Assembly (NCBI GenBank): GCA_002429455.1
Contig: DIZU01000138.1
Span: 3,204-8,997 of the forward strand
Length of the DNA: 5,794 nt
Direction of reading: 5' to 3'
Source: Methylotenera sp. UBA6020
GTDB taxonomy: Bacteria; Pseudomonadota; Gammaproteobacteria; Burkholderiales; Methylophilaceae
The position numbers and the translations under genes were made by a program. How positions within the stretch are numbered: the first letter of the stretch is position 1; the number at the start of each line of letters is the position of its first letter. Shown here one piece after another: positions 1 through 5,794 of this stretch. The notes below the pieces were generated by a model. That model made no database searches and was not told the DNA's origin. It saw nothing but the letters and a program-made list of their open reading frames with translations.

Positions 1-35
1 CCACATACAGGACACACTTTAGTTTCGTCATTCAT
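1..35 (-). CDS. 5' end of a gene with a CPxCG zinc-ribbon-like N-terminus (partial)
   Basis: Only the first 11 complete codons are visible, reading MNDETKVCPVC, and the next two bases start a probable glycine codon. The ATG is at 35-33. An AAAGG Shine-Dalgarno-like run at 46-42 on the minus strand sits 6 to 8 bases upstream, which supports this start. A CPxCG motif close to the N-terminus is typical of zinc ribbons and of YHS-type metal-binding domains, including those at the front of some heavy-metal P-type ATPases. Eleven residues cannot decide between these. The gene continues beyond the left edge. That it is a real gene is moderately supported by start, ribosome site and motif together; its function is not assigned. 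Confidence 0.4.
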   Translation of the reverse strand, partial: MNDETKVCPVC

Positions 36-54
36 TTTTTCTGCCTTTTTGTTT

Positions 55-71
55 GATTAGGGTTGCTAATC
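55..71 (-). other. Small hairpin in the leader of the left-edge gene
   Basis: GATTAG (55-60) and CTAATC (66-71) are perfect 6-bp inverted arms around the 5-base spacer GGTTG. The structure lies about 20 bases upstream of the ATG at 35 and so would fall in that gene's 5' untranslated region. No U-run follows on the minus strand, so it does not look like a terminator. It could be an operator, a leader structure or chance. Confidence 0.2.
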
Positions 72-105
72 GTCACACCCTCTTACCGTTTTCTAGCACC
101 CAACA

Positions 106-119
106 GGTATGTGCATACC
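106..119. promoter_or_regulatory. Palindrome GGTATG-TG-CATACC, possible operator
   Basis: Two perfect 6-bp arms flank a 2-bp centre. A third copy of the half-site GGTATG occurs at 156-161, about 50 bp away. The location upstream of the minus-strand gene at the left edge suits a dimeric regulator's binding site, but no -10/-35 pair could be confidently placed around it. Function is inference only. Confidence 0.2.
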
Positions 120-388
120 ATTCGTATAGTGTATATAAGAGGCGATAGTTGAATTGGTATGCTGAAAGTAGGTATTAAATACGGTCATTATTACTTCGCA
201 CCTTGCGGATGCGGTCAACCCTCTAAAACTAACATTTCATTTACTTTAGCATCATCGGAAAGAATTTTCTATGAAACCGAAATACCGAGTTCTCGTAGGA
301 ACTTCTCAAGCTCAGGTGGTTGCTAACATGCAAGCTTCAGCACGAAACGTAGGATACGTGTATTACTGTTGTGCTGACTAATCATGGA

Positions 389-394
389 TATAAT
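389..394 (+). promoter_or_regulatory. Possible -10 box upstream of the DUF1653-like gene
   Basis: A perfect TATAAT lies about 125 bases before the TTG start at 520. No good -35 element stands 16 to 18 bases upstream; the nearest TTG-containing hexamer (TTGTGC, 369-374) leaves only 14 bases of spacer. A TG dinucleotide lies just upstream but one base out of register for an extended -10. A weak promoter is possible. Confidence 0.2.
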
Positions 395-519
395 TCGGTA
401 GATTTATGACATTAGGATATGTTAGTGGATTCGGGTTGAGTCCATTTGTTTTAATTTGACTATCACTACGGTTGTGAGAACATCTCAATGACATCAATAA
501 ACCGCTTAGGCAGAATAAA

Positions 520-717
520 TTGAGCAGCGCTAATTTCATCAGAGTTTTCAAAAACAAGAAGAACGGCAACAACTACAAAATATTGCATGAAGCACGTGAC
601 TGTACTAACAGTCGAGACGGGGCAAGGGTTATGGTTTATTGCCCGGTGGATGACGATTCTCAGATTTTTGTGCGAGATGAAGCCGAATTCCATGAGAAAT
701 TTATTGCGTTGGGGTAA
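520..717 (+). CDS. Small DUF1653-like protein
   Basis: This is a 65-residue soluble protein with no signal peptide or membrane segment. Residues from about 18 to the end follow the pattern I associate with DUF1653: a tyrosine-led strand (NYKILHEARD), an MVYCP strand, then FVRDEAEFHEKF, which resembles the family's VVY...WVRP..MF signature. No biochemical function is established for this family that I can state. The start is TTG with an AGG-containing stretch at 508-510 upstream; no ATG or GTG lies between it and the in-frame stop at 475-477. The gene ends two bases before the stop of the convergent merR gene, leaving no room for a terminator between them. The minus-strand frame over the same DNA (466-693) shows no family resemblance. 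The domain assignment comes from recalled pattern and is moderate. Confidence 0.55.
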   Translation: MSSANFIRVFKNKKNGNNYKILHEARDCTNSRDGARVMVYCPVDDDSQIFVRDEAEFHEKFIALG

Positions 718-719
718 AC

Positions 720-1139
720 TTAAATTTGTTTTCCCTGCAATTTGTTTGGTTTTCTAAAGCGATTTTTGCCAGCAACACGGAGGAGGCGAAGAAACTTTGG
801 ACATTCAAAATGGTTTGGCGCATTGCACACAGCTGCATGGCGAAGTCCATCACGCAAGGAGCTCAGTTCTTTAATTTTTCTATCCAGTTCTTCTGCCTTG
901 GCTGAAAGCAGTGCTTTATTAATCACAGGCCCTTCAGGGGTAAACATTTCACCAATCTCATCAAGCGAGAAACCGGCGCGGCCCCCCATAGATATTAAAG
1001 CAAGCCGCTCTATAACATTAGCACTGAATATGCGGCGTAAACCATTTCGACCGTATGACAGAATCAGTCCTTTTTCTTCATAAAATCGTAACGTTGAGGC
1101 TGGTAACCCAGATAGTTTTGCGACCTCAGCTATATCCAT
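720..1139 (-). CDS. MerR-family transcriptional regulator with a C-x7-C effector loop
   Basis: This 139-residue protein is a likely cytoplasmic DNA-binding dimer that distorts promoter DNA to activate a target. Residues 2-20 (DIAEVAKLSGLPASTLRFY) form the MerR winged helix-turn-helix, followed by EEKGLI and the wing around GRNGLRRIF (30-38). Residues about 75-103 form the long dimerisation helix. C105 and C113 then sit in the loop CNAPNHFECP; the eight-residue offset equals that of the metal-binding cysteines C112 and C120 of CueR. A basic tail follows (about 125-139). The ATG at 1139 has AGGTGA four bases upstream. The gene is divergent from tpm, with a MerR-type operator between them, so tpm is the probable target. 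The ligand is unknown: soft metals, metalloids or thiol-reactive compounds are all possible. Family assignment is firm; ligand and target are inference. Confidence 0.9.
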   Translation of the reverse strand: MDIAEVAKLSGLPASTLRFYEEKGLILSYGRNGLRRIFSANVIERLALISMGGRAGFSLDEIGEMFTPEGPVINKALLSAKAEELDRKIKELSSLRDGLRHAAVCNAPNHFECPKFLRLLRVAGKNRFRKPNKLQGKQI

Positions 1140-1163
1140 TATTTCACCTGTCGTAATTAATAG

Positions 1164-1194
1164 TTGACTTCAAGTTGACTTGAACTTTTATCCT
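1164..1194 (+). promoter_or_regulatory. MerR-type promoter/operator driving tpm
   Basis: A -35 box TTGACT (1164-1169) and a -10 box TATCCT (1189-1194) are separated by 19 bp. That is the over-long spacer characteristic of promoters activated by MerR proteins through DNA twisting. Inside it is a perfect dyad, TTCAAGT-TG-ACTTGAA (1169-1184), starting at the last base of the -35 box, the same geometry as in copper-responsive CueR promoters. AGTTGACTT also occurs twice in tandem, 11 bp apart (1162-1170 and 1173-1181). The promoter points toward tpm, with an expected transcript start near 1201 and a leader of about 75 bases. The same site may repress the divergent merR gene. Confidence 0.75.
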
Positions 1195-1276
1195 ATCTGA
1201 GCTTACAACTAAGCACAACATTTTTACCATTAAGTTGGTGGCAGTTATTTATTCTTGAAGATTTTAAGGAGGCAAT

Positions 1277-1921
1277 ATGAAAGCTAGTTATTGGCATCAA
1301 AAATGGGAACTAGGTGATATTAGATTTCATGAAAGTGAGGCGAACCCGTTATTAATAGAACATTTTGAAAAATTAAATTTGGCAAAGGGCAGTCGTATAT
1401 TCCTGCCTTTGTGTGGCAAGACACGTGATTTTGCATGGTTACTTGCCTTCGGATATCAAGTTGTTGGTGCAGAGTTGAGTGAACTTGCAATTAACGAGTT
1501 GTTTAAAGAGCTTGGTTTAGAGCCGGAAATTTCAAAAATAGGGAAATTGACCTGCTACAGTGCTAAAGATATCGACATATTTGTGGGTGATATTTTTGAT
1601 GTGACCGTTGAAAATCTTGGGCCAATAAGCGCGATTTATGATCGTGCCGCGTTAGTCGCTCTGCCTACTGGCATACGAGAGCAATATACGTCACACCTGA
1701 TGAATATAACCGAAGCAGCACCCCAGTTTCTAATCTCTTATGAGTACAACCAACAACTAATGGATGGCCCACCGTTTTCAGTTAGTGAGGGCGAAATAAA
1801 GCAACATTATGGTGCTATATACCAATTAAAGTCTGTTGAAAGCAAGAGTGTTATGGGCGGATTGAAAGCAAAAATTGCATCAACAGAAACTGCTTGGTTG
1901 CTCCAAAAAGCCAATAAATAG
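1277..1921 (+). CDS. tpm: Thiopurine S-methyltransferase (TPMT family)
   Basis: This 214-residue cytosolic enzyme transfers a methyl group from S-adenosylmethionine to thiols and, in bacterial relatives such as Pseudomonas Tpm, to selenium and tellurium compounds. Family marks are in the expected order. The N-terminal block is YWHQKW...RFHESEANPLL (5-26). The SAM-binding block is IFLPLCGKTRDFAWLL with VVGAELSELA (41-71). The IYDRAALVALP block is at 120-130, and FLISYEYNQQLMDGPPFSVSEGEI (151-174) contains the conserved GPPFSVS. Length matches the bacterial family, at about 215 to 220. An AAGGAGG ribosome site lies four bases before the ATG. The C-terminal ending (about 183-214) is less conserved than the rest. 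The gene stands alone behind a MerR-type promoter, suggesting induction by the divergent regulator. Its natural substrate cannot be read from the sequence. Confidence 0.93.
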   Translation: MKASYWHQKWELGDIRFHESEANPLLIEHFEKLNLAKGSRIFLPLCGKTRDFAWLLAFGYQVVGAELSELAINELFKELGLEPEISKIGKLTCYSAKDIDIFVGDIFDVTVENLGPISAIYDRAALVALPTGIREQYTSHLMNITEAAPQFLISYEYNQQLMDGPPFSVSEGEIKQHYGAIYQLKSVESKSVMGGLKAKIASTETAWLLQKANK

Positions 1922-1945
1922 GTTAGATTTATATGCTGAATATTG

Positions 1946-1965
1946 AATGTGCATTGTTGTACATT
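1946..1965 (+). terminator. Possible weak terminator after tpm
   Basis: AATGTGCA (1946-1953) pairs with TGTACATT (1958-1965) as an 8-bp stem with one G-T pair and the loop TTGT. The stem ends in a run of four T. It stands about 25 bases after the tpm stop codon and before the convergent thioredoxin gene. The stem is AT-rich and the T-run short, so it would be a poor terminator on its own. Confidence 0.3.
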
Positions 1966-2044
1966 TTAAGCTTGAAAGTATTGTGCGATATCTAGGTGGG
2001 TGATGCTTTAGAGTTGGCAGAACAAACTGAAAATTCGGTACCTG

Positions 2045-2386
2045 TCAGATCAGGTCTGAGCTAGTACACTTTATATCATTTAAGGCATCAGCAATTACTT
2101 GCGTACTTTCAGGACGCACTAAGCGACTTATTTCGACACCGCTATTTAAAAACACTAATGTAGGCCAAAGCTTTACTGAATATTGACGCCCCAGTCGCTG
2201 TCCTTTACCATCCTCAACCTTGATATGTTTCACATTTGGGTAATTAAGCAACGCCATAGCAATAATTGATTGGGCCTCCTGGCAGTATCCACACAAGGTA
2301 GCGCCAAACTCAATGATTACAGGGCGAGTTAACTGGTTGATATCTGTTCGATTAATTTGAATATTCTTATTCGTGTAATTATTTGC
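2045..2386 (-). CDS. Thioredoxin-fold protein with unresolved start codon (possibly decayed)
   Basis: The reading frame encodes a single thioredoxin domain: a PVIIEFGATLCGYC strand and active site (CxxC at 2293-2282), a helix, HIKVEDGKGQRLGRQYSVK, the cis-proline segment LWPTLVFL, and a final RLVRPES helix region. This resembles small one-domain proteobacterial thioredoxins, about 110 to 120 aa, likely a cytoplasmic thiol-disulfide reductase. There is no signal peptide or membrane segment. The homologous frame is open for 113 codons from 2386 down to an in-frame TAA at 2387-2389, but it contains no ATG or GTG. Its only TTG (2296-2294) sits directly before CGYC, so starting there would remove the first strand of the fold (83-aa product). 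Either a rare start such as ATT is used (2356-2354 or 2362-2360), or the original start has been lost. The usual Trp before CGYC is Leu. The gene is convergent with tpm. Confidence 0.65.
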   Translation of the reverse strand, partial: ANNYTNKNIQINRTDINQLTRPVIIEFGATLCGYCQEAQSIIAMALLNYPNVKHIKVEDGKGQRLGRQYSVKLWPTLVFLNSGVEISRLVRPESTQVIADALNDIKCTSSDLI

Positions 2387-2453
2387 TTAAAATTTCTTCT
2401 ATTAGTAGATTCCTAAACACGCCAGTAACTTAGCTCTCATATCCCCACTCATC

Positions 2454-2481
2454 CCACAATGTTATCCACAGAAATTGTGGA
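2454..2481. repeat. Two mutually exclusive hairpins overlapping the DnaA box
   Basis: CCACAAT (2454-2460) can pair with ATTGTGG (2474-2480) around a loop that contains the DnaA box. Alternatively TCCACA (2465-2470) can pair with TGTGGA (2476-2481). Both use the same 3' strand, so only one can form at a time. This may be a dyad for protein binding, a leader switch if transcribed, or a by-product of clustered DnaA-box-like halves. Confidence 0.3.
2462..2470 (+). promoter_or_regulatory. Perfect consensus DnaA box (TTATCCACA)
   Basis: All nine bases match the high-affinity DnaA box. The partial reverse match TGTGGA (2476-2481) lies just downstream, and a weaker 7-of-9 match (ATATCCCCA, 2439-2447) just upstream. 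The box is about 210 bases before the parE start. A single strong box in a promoter region usually points to transcriptional control by DnaA rather than an origin. Whether it is occupied is unknown, and a chance occurrence in a window this size is unlikely but not negligible. Confidence 0.5.
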
Positions 2482-2523
2482 ATCAATCCATTGCTGCTGA
2501 GACCTCGCAAAGATAAGCAGAAG

Positions 2524-2600
2524 ATTTTAAATAGAATAAGGTTTACTGAATGGGTTAAGTCTAGGCTCGTAACTATGATCAAGCAAATTTTTAATAGAAT
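2524..2600 (+). repeat. Two near-identical AT-rich 14-mers, 63 bp apart
   Basis: ATTTTAAATAGAAT (2524-2537) and ATTTTTAATAGAAT (2587-2600) differ at one position. Their 63-bp offset is close to six helical turns, so both would present the same face of the DNA. Each ends in TAGAAT, a 5-of-6 match to a -10 box. They may be protein-binding sites, tandem weak promoters or chance in AT-rich sequence. Confidence 0.3.
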
Positions 2601-2681
2601 CCAGCTCAAAAAAGTTAATTAGTTTTAAAAAATAACGTCAGGTAAATTAAACTTGAAATATAAATTTTAAAGGTTAGATCA

Positions 2682-4667
2682 ATGGCAGAAAAAGAATACG
2701 ACGCAGACTCGGTAAAGGTTCTAAGAGGATTAGAGCCTGTACGTGCCAGGCCGGGTATGTACACGCGAACTGATTCACCTACGCATATTGTTCAAGAAGT
2801 GATTGATAACGCGGCTGATGAGGCATTAGGCGGTCACGCCACCAGTATCCATGTCACCATTTTCAAAGATGGTGCAGTAGAGGTATCTGATAATGGTCGT
2901 GGTATCCCTGTGGAAATTCCTAAAGGAGAAACTCAGCCAGCCGTAGAGCTTGTATTCGTTCAACTCCATGCAGGCGGTAAGTTCGACAAAGAAGATGAAA
3001 ACAGTTCTTATCGCTTCTCAGGCGGTTTACATGGCGTAGGCGTTTCCGTCACCAACGCATTGTCTACTCGACTAGATGTGAAAGTGAAGCGTAGTGGCAA
3101 AGTGCATAGTCTTTCTTTTGAAAATGGTAACTGCGTTGAGCCATTGACAGAAACGGGCAAGTGTCTGAAGAAAGATACTGGCACGACGGTGAAGTGCTGG
3201 CCTGATCCTAAATACTTCGACTCACCGAAGGTATCAATTCAGCAGTTAGAACATCTAATCAAATCAAAAGCCGTGCTATTGCGCGGTGTCAGCGTGACGC
3301 TCTCTATCGAAGGCCATAATGGCTTTGAAGCACGCTCATGGGCGTATGCAGACGGTTTGCCGCAATACCTGGATGAATTGATCGGTGAACGTGAAATCGT
3401 TGATGATGCAGCACTAATCCCTATCATTTCAGGTGAGTTTTACCATAACGAAAATAGCGATAGCATATCCAAAGGCGAGGGTGCTATATGGGCGTTGTCC
3501 TTTGGTGCAGGCGGTGGTCGCGGCGAGTCCTACGTGAATCTCATTCCTACGCTCTCTGGCGGCACGCATGAAGCCGGCATGCGTAATGGAGTCTTCGAGG
3601 CAGTTAAATCGTTCATGGAGCATCACAGCATGATGCAGCGTGGCATTAAAGTTTCGTCGGAAGATGTTTGGAATAACATCTACTATGTATTGGCGGCAAA
3701 AGTACTAGATCCACAATTCCAAGGCCAAACCAAAGAGAAGCTGACCAATCGAGATGCAATGAAAATGATTGCTTCCGCGGTTAAACCAATTATGGAAACA
3801 TGGCTGACTCAGAACGTGGAGCATGCAAAGCGTATTTCTGACTTGGTGAACCGCTCCGCAGCTGCCCGTAATAAATCCACGCAGAAAATAGAAAAACGAA
3901 AAACAAGTGGTATCAATCTCATGCCAGCCAAGCTTACTGACTGTGAGGCGGCAGGCACAATGGAGGCAGAACTGTTCCTGGTGGAAGGCGACTCCGCTGG
4001 CGGTAGTGCGAAGATGGGGCGTAACAATGAATTCCAATCTTTATTGCCGTTGCGCGGTAAGGTCTTAAATACTTGGGAAGTTGATGCAGGGCGCATATTC
4101 GCCAACTCTGAAGTGCATGACATCTTTGTCGCACTCGGTATTGAGCCGCACACACTTAAAGACAATCCTGATTTTTCTGGTTTGCGCTATGGCAAATTAT
4201 GCATACTGTCAGATGCAGACGTAGATGGCTCGCACATTCAAGTATTACTGCTCACCATGCTGTTAAGACACGCGCCTAAATTGATTGAGCGTGGGCATGT
4301 GTATATTTCGCAACCGCCACTGTATCGCATTGATGTTCCTGCACAGGGCAAGACTAAGCCGTTGCGTAAAATCTATGTATCGGATGACGCGGAGAAAATC
4401 TCCATGATTGAAAAGCTGAAGCGCGAAGGTATAGCAGAGGAAAAACTGGGCATCCAGCGTTTCAAGGGTCTAGGCGAAATGAATCCAGAGCAATTATGGG
4501 AAACCACGCTATGCCCTGATACTCGCCGTTTGATACAGGTTCGCTTGCCTGAAGGCGAGGTGGAAGGCGCACTTAAGATGTTTGATATGCTCATGGCAAA
4601 GAATGAATCAGCTGCCAGAAAAGAATGGATAGAACGCCGCGGTAACGATGTGGAGGCGGATGTTTAA
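2682..4667 (+). CDS. parE: DNA topoisomerase IV subunit B
   Basis: This is the ATPase/TOPRIM subunit of topoisomerase IV, which unlinks daughter chromosomes in the cytoplasm as a ParC2ParE2 complex. The GHKL ATPase domain shows [10 protein letters not shown] (catalytic E39, Mg-binding N43), DNGRGIP (70-76), [14 protein letters not shown] (114-127) and the transducer QTKEKL with ATP-contacting K351. The TOPRIM domain shows VEGDSAGG (E435) and the DxDxDG metal site D511/D513/D515, followed by RFKGLGEM (593-600). At 661 residues it is a typical ParE length, lacking the long insert of many GyrB proteins. The parC neighbour confirms ParE over GyrB. The ATG has AAAGG eight bases upstream. No key residue is missing. 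The stop codon overlaps the next start (TAATG), implying translational coupling and equal subunit production. Confidence 0.97.
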   Translation: MAEKEYDADSVKVLRGLEPVRARPGMYTRTDSPTHIVQEVIDNAADEALGGHATSIHVTIFKDGAVEVSDNGRGIPVEIPKGETQPAVELVFVQLHAGGKFDKEDENSSYRFSGGLHGVGVSVTNALSTRLDVKVKRSGKVHSLSFENGNCVEPLTETGKCLKKDTGTTVKCWPDPKYFDSPKVSIQQLEHLIKSKAVLLRGVSVTLSIEGHNGFEARSWAYADGLPQYLDELIGEREIVDDAALIPIISGEFYHNENSDSISKGEGAIWALSFGAGGGRGESYVNLIPTLSGGTHEAGMRNGVFEAVKSFMEHHSMMQRGIKVSSEDVWNNIYYVLAAKVLDPQFQGQTKEKLTNRDAMKMIASAVKPIMETWLTQNVEHAKRISDLVNRSAAARNKSTQKIEKRKTSGINLMPAKLTDCEAAGTMEAELFLVEGDSAGGSAKMGRNNEFQSLLPLRGKVLNTWEVDAGRIFANSEVHDIFVALGIEPHTLKDNPDFSGLRYGKLCILSDADVDGSHIQVLLLTMLLRHAPKLIERGHVYISQPPLYRIDVPAQGKTKPLRKIYVSDDAEKISMIEKLKREGIAEEKLGIQRFKGLGEMNPEQLWETTLCPDTRRLIQVRLPEGEVEGALKMFDMLMAKNESAARKEWIERRGNDVEADV

Positions 4668-5794
4668 TGGATACGAGTATGCTAGAAAATAATAATGAAG
4701 AAAATGCAGTACCGATTGGTGAGTACGCGGAAGAAGCCTATTTAGCCTATGCCGTATCCGTCGTTAAAGGACGCGCGCTACCATCCGTAGAAGACGGCCA
4801 GAAACCAGTGCAACGTCGCATCCTGTATGCCATGAAAGAAATGGGCTTGGTGGCTGGCGTCAAACCAGTAAAATCTGCTCGTGTGGTAGGTAACGTACTG
4901 GGTATGTATCACCCACATGGTGATAGCTCCGCTTATGAAGCTGCCGTTCGTTTGGCACAAGACTTTACTTTGCGTTACCCATTAATTGATGGACAAGGTA
5001 ATTTCGGTTCGCGTGACGGTGATGGTGCTGCTGCAATGCGATACACCGAGATGCGTTTATCTCCAATCGCCGACTTACTCCTGTCCGAGATTGACCGAGG
5101 CACAGTAGATTTCCAGAATAATTACGATGGGGCTTTTCAAGAGCCAGTGTTACTGCCAGCACGCCTACCGATGATGCTATTGAATGGCGCTTCTGGTATT
5201 GCCGTGGGCATGGCCACTGAAATGGTGCCGCACAATATGCGCGAGATCGCCAACGCAGTGTTGCACATCATGGACAATCCAGACTGTACGACTGCTGAGT
5301 TTATGCAGCATGTGCCTGGACCTGACTTTCCCGGTGGCGGTCAGTTGATTACACAAACCGCCGATATCCTTTCTACCTATGAAACAGGCCGCGGTTCGTT
5401 AAGACTTCGGGCTAGATGGATAGTTGAGCCGATGGCGCGCGGTCAATGGCGCATCATCATCAATGAACTGCCGCATGGGGTTTCTGTGGAAACGATACAG
5501 GATGAAATCCTAGCTATATCCAATCCCAAACCGAAAAAAGACAAAAAGACAATAGACCAAGATCAGTTGCTGGTAAAACAGTCTGCCTTAAGCATGATTG
5601 ACACAGTAAAGAGCGAAGGCAAGAAGGATGTTCGTCTCATCATCGAGCCGAAAACCAGCAAGGTTTCCAGCGACGAACTGATGGCGTTCCTGTTGCTGCA
5701 TACCTGTATGGAAGTCTCATGTCCGGTCAATATGGTGATGATAGGCACAGATGGCCGCCCAGCACAAAAAGGCATGATTGCCATCCTTAAAGAG
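4667..5794 (+). CDS. parC: DNA topoisomerase IV subunit A (3' end beyond window)
   Basis: This is the DNA breakage-reunion subunit partnering ParE. The 376 visible codons are open to the right edge; the C-terminal part of the core and the DNA-wrapping domain are cut off. Visible are the N-terminal [19 protein letters not shown], the helix-turn-helix region [21 protein letters not shown] (36-56), [12 protein letters not shown] (81-92), the catalytic AAMRYTE with nucleophile Y126 and R125, and the DNA-bending [21 protein letters not shown] (164-184), followed by the tower region. The quinolone-determining positions are S87 and E91, equivalent to E. coli ParC S80 and E84, so no known resistance substitution is present there. 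A lysine-rich insert (NPKPKKDKK, 286-294) supports a betaproteobacterial origin. The start is the ATG at 4667, overlapping the parE stop by one base; an in-frame ATG at codon 5 is an alternative. Confidence 0.96.
   Translation, partial: MDTSMLENNNEENAVPIGEYAEEAYLAYAVSVVKGRALPSVEDGQKPVQRRILYAMKEMGLVAGVKPVKSARVVGNVLGMYHPHGDSSAYEAAVRLAQDFTLRYPLIDGQGNFGSRDGDGAAAMRYTEMRLSPIADLLLSEIDRGTVDFQNNYDGAFQEPVLLPARLPMMLLNGASGIAVGMATEMVPHNMREIANAVLHIMDNPDCTTAEFMQHVPGPDFPGGGQLITQTADILSTYETGRGSLRLRARWIVEPMARGQWRIIINELPHGVSVETIQDEILAISNPKPKKDKKTIDQDQLLVKQSALSMIDTVKSEGKKDVRLIIEPKTSKVSSDELMAFLLLHTCMEVSCPVNMVMIGTDGRPAQKGMIAILKE

Larger units (their letters stand above)
36..519. other. Intergenic stretch without a convincing gene
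   Basis: This AT-rich stretch of 484 bases separates the minus-strand gene at the left edge from the DUF1653-like gene. Two short plus-strand frames exist, at 159-326 (55 aa) and 271-381 (36 aa). Neither has a recognisable domain, and they overlap each other in different frames. The second has a GGAAAG-like ribosome site before its ATG and cannot be fully excluded. The stretch also contains the palindrome at 106-119, the near-leader hairpin at 55-71, an 11-base palindrome (GTATT-A-AATAC, 172-182) and a perfect TATAAT at 389-394. No RNA gene fold was recognised. Confidence 0.5.
2387..2681. other. Non-coding region upstream of parE
   Basis: These 295 bases, AT-rich toward parE, contain no convincing gene. 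They hold a perfect DnaA box, overlapping short inverted repeats around it, and two near-identical 14-bp AT-rich repeats (2524-2537 and 2587-2600). Several TATAAT-like hexamers occur (TAGAAT at 2532 and 2595, TATGAT at 2574, TATAAA at 2659), but none has a convincing -35 at the right distance, so the parE promoter is not assigned. An AAAGG ribosome site (2669-2673) lies eight bases before the parE ATG. Confidence 0.5.

Noticed and set aside
159..381. Short plus-strand frames at 159-326 (55 aa) and 271-381 (36 aa)
   Set aside because: No recognisable domain, mutual overlap in different frames, and at best one weak ribosome site. Not listed as genes, although the second cannot be excluded.
378..572. 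Minus-strand frame of 64 codons with a hydrophobic N-terminus resembling a signal peptide
   Set aside because: It overlaps the opposite strand of the DUF1653-like gene start; the hydrophobic run arises from the complement of lysine/asparagine-rich codons.
466..693. Minus-strand frame of 75 codons with a hydrophobic middle segment
   Set aside because: It is antisense to the DUF1653-like gene, has no recognisable domain, and the plus-strand frame explains the DNA better.
742..1083. Plus-strand frame of 113 codons
   Set aside because: It is antisense to merR and rich in Arg/Ser with no family pattern; merR is clearly the real gene.
2040..2059. Short inverted repeats ACCTG/CAGGT and TCAGA/TCTGA at the end of the thioredoxin gene
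   Set aside because: The stems are only 5 bp, overlap each other, and have no T-run on the minus strand, so they are not supported as a terminator.
2439..2681. Replication origin (DnaA box plus AT-rich repeats)
   Set aside because: There is only one perfect DnaA box, and the neighbours are parE/parC rather than dnaA, dnaN or gyrB. A regulatory site is the simpler reading.
3705..4165. Three long minus-strand frames inside parE
   Set aside because: They lie wholly antisense to the conserved TOPRIM-containing part of parE and show no domain.
2682..4667. gyrB instead of parE
   Set aside because: The length, the lack of a long insert and the immediately following parC all indicate topoisomerase IV.
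4778..5784. Minus-strand frames in the right-hand region
   Set aside because: They are antisense to the parC frame, which is open to the window end and fully conserved in motif order.

Overview
The window looks like a betaproteobacterial chromosome segment. The strongest sign is the pair at the right end. A complete parE is followed, with a one-base stop/start overlap, by a parC that runs off the edge, and this ParC has the lysine-rich insert after its CAP-like domain that I associate with betaproteobacterial proteins. The moderate base composition, with AT-rich spacers, would fit a Methylophilaceae-type organism (Methylotenera-like). That placement is an inference and was not tested.

Layout. 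Positions 1-35 hold the start of a minus-strand gene, with only a CPxCG zinc-ribbon-like N-terminus visible. Positions 36-519 contain no convincing gene, only short palindromes and a lone consensus -10 box. Positions 520-717 encode a small DUF1653-like protein with a TTG start. It converges on a MerR-family regulator (720-1139, minus). The regulator is divergent from a thiopurine S-methyltransferase gene, tpm (1277-1921, plus). The space between them holds a textbook MerR-type operator, a dyad inside a 19-bp -35/-10 spacer, pointing at tpm. A thioredoxin-fold gene lies on the minus strand (2045 to about 2386) and lacks any usual start codon at the expected place. A non-coding stretch of about 295 bp with a perfect DnaA box precedes parE (2682-4667) and parC (4667 to the window end).

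How the genes work together. merR and tpm form a self-contained regulator/effector pair. The sensor has a C-x7-C metal-binding-type loop like CueR, and the effector is an S-adenosylmethionine-dependent methyltransferase whose bacterial relatives methylate selenium and tellurium compounds. A metalloid or soft-metal detoxification switch is the most economical reading. parE and parC encode the two subunits of topoisomerase IV and are almost certainly co-transcribed and translationally coupled. The left part is accessory in character and the right part is core housekeeping. I found no mobile element, tRNA, rRNA or CRISPR array.
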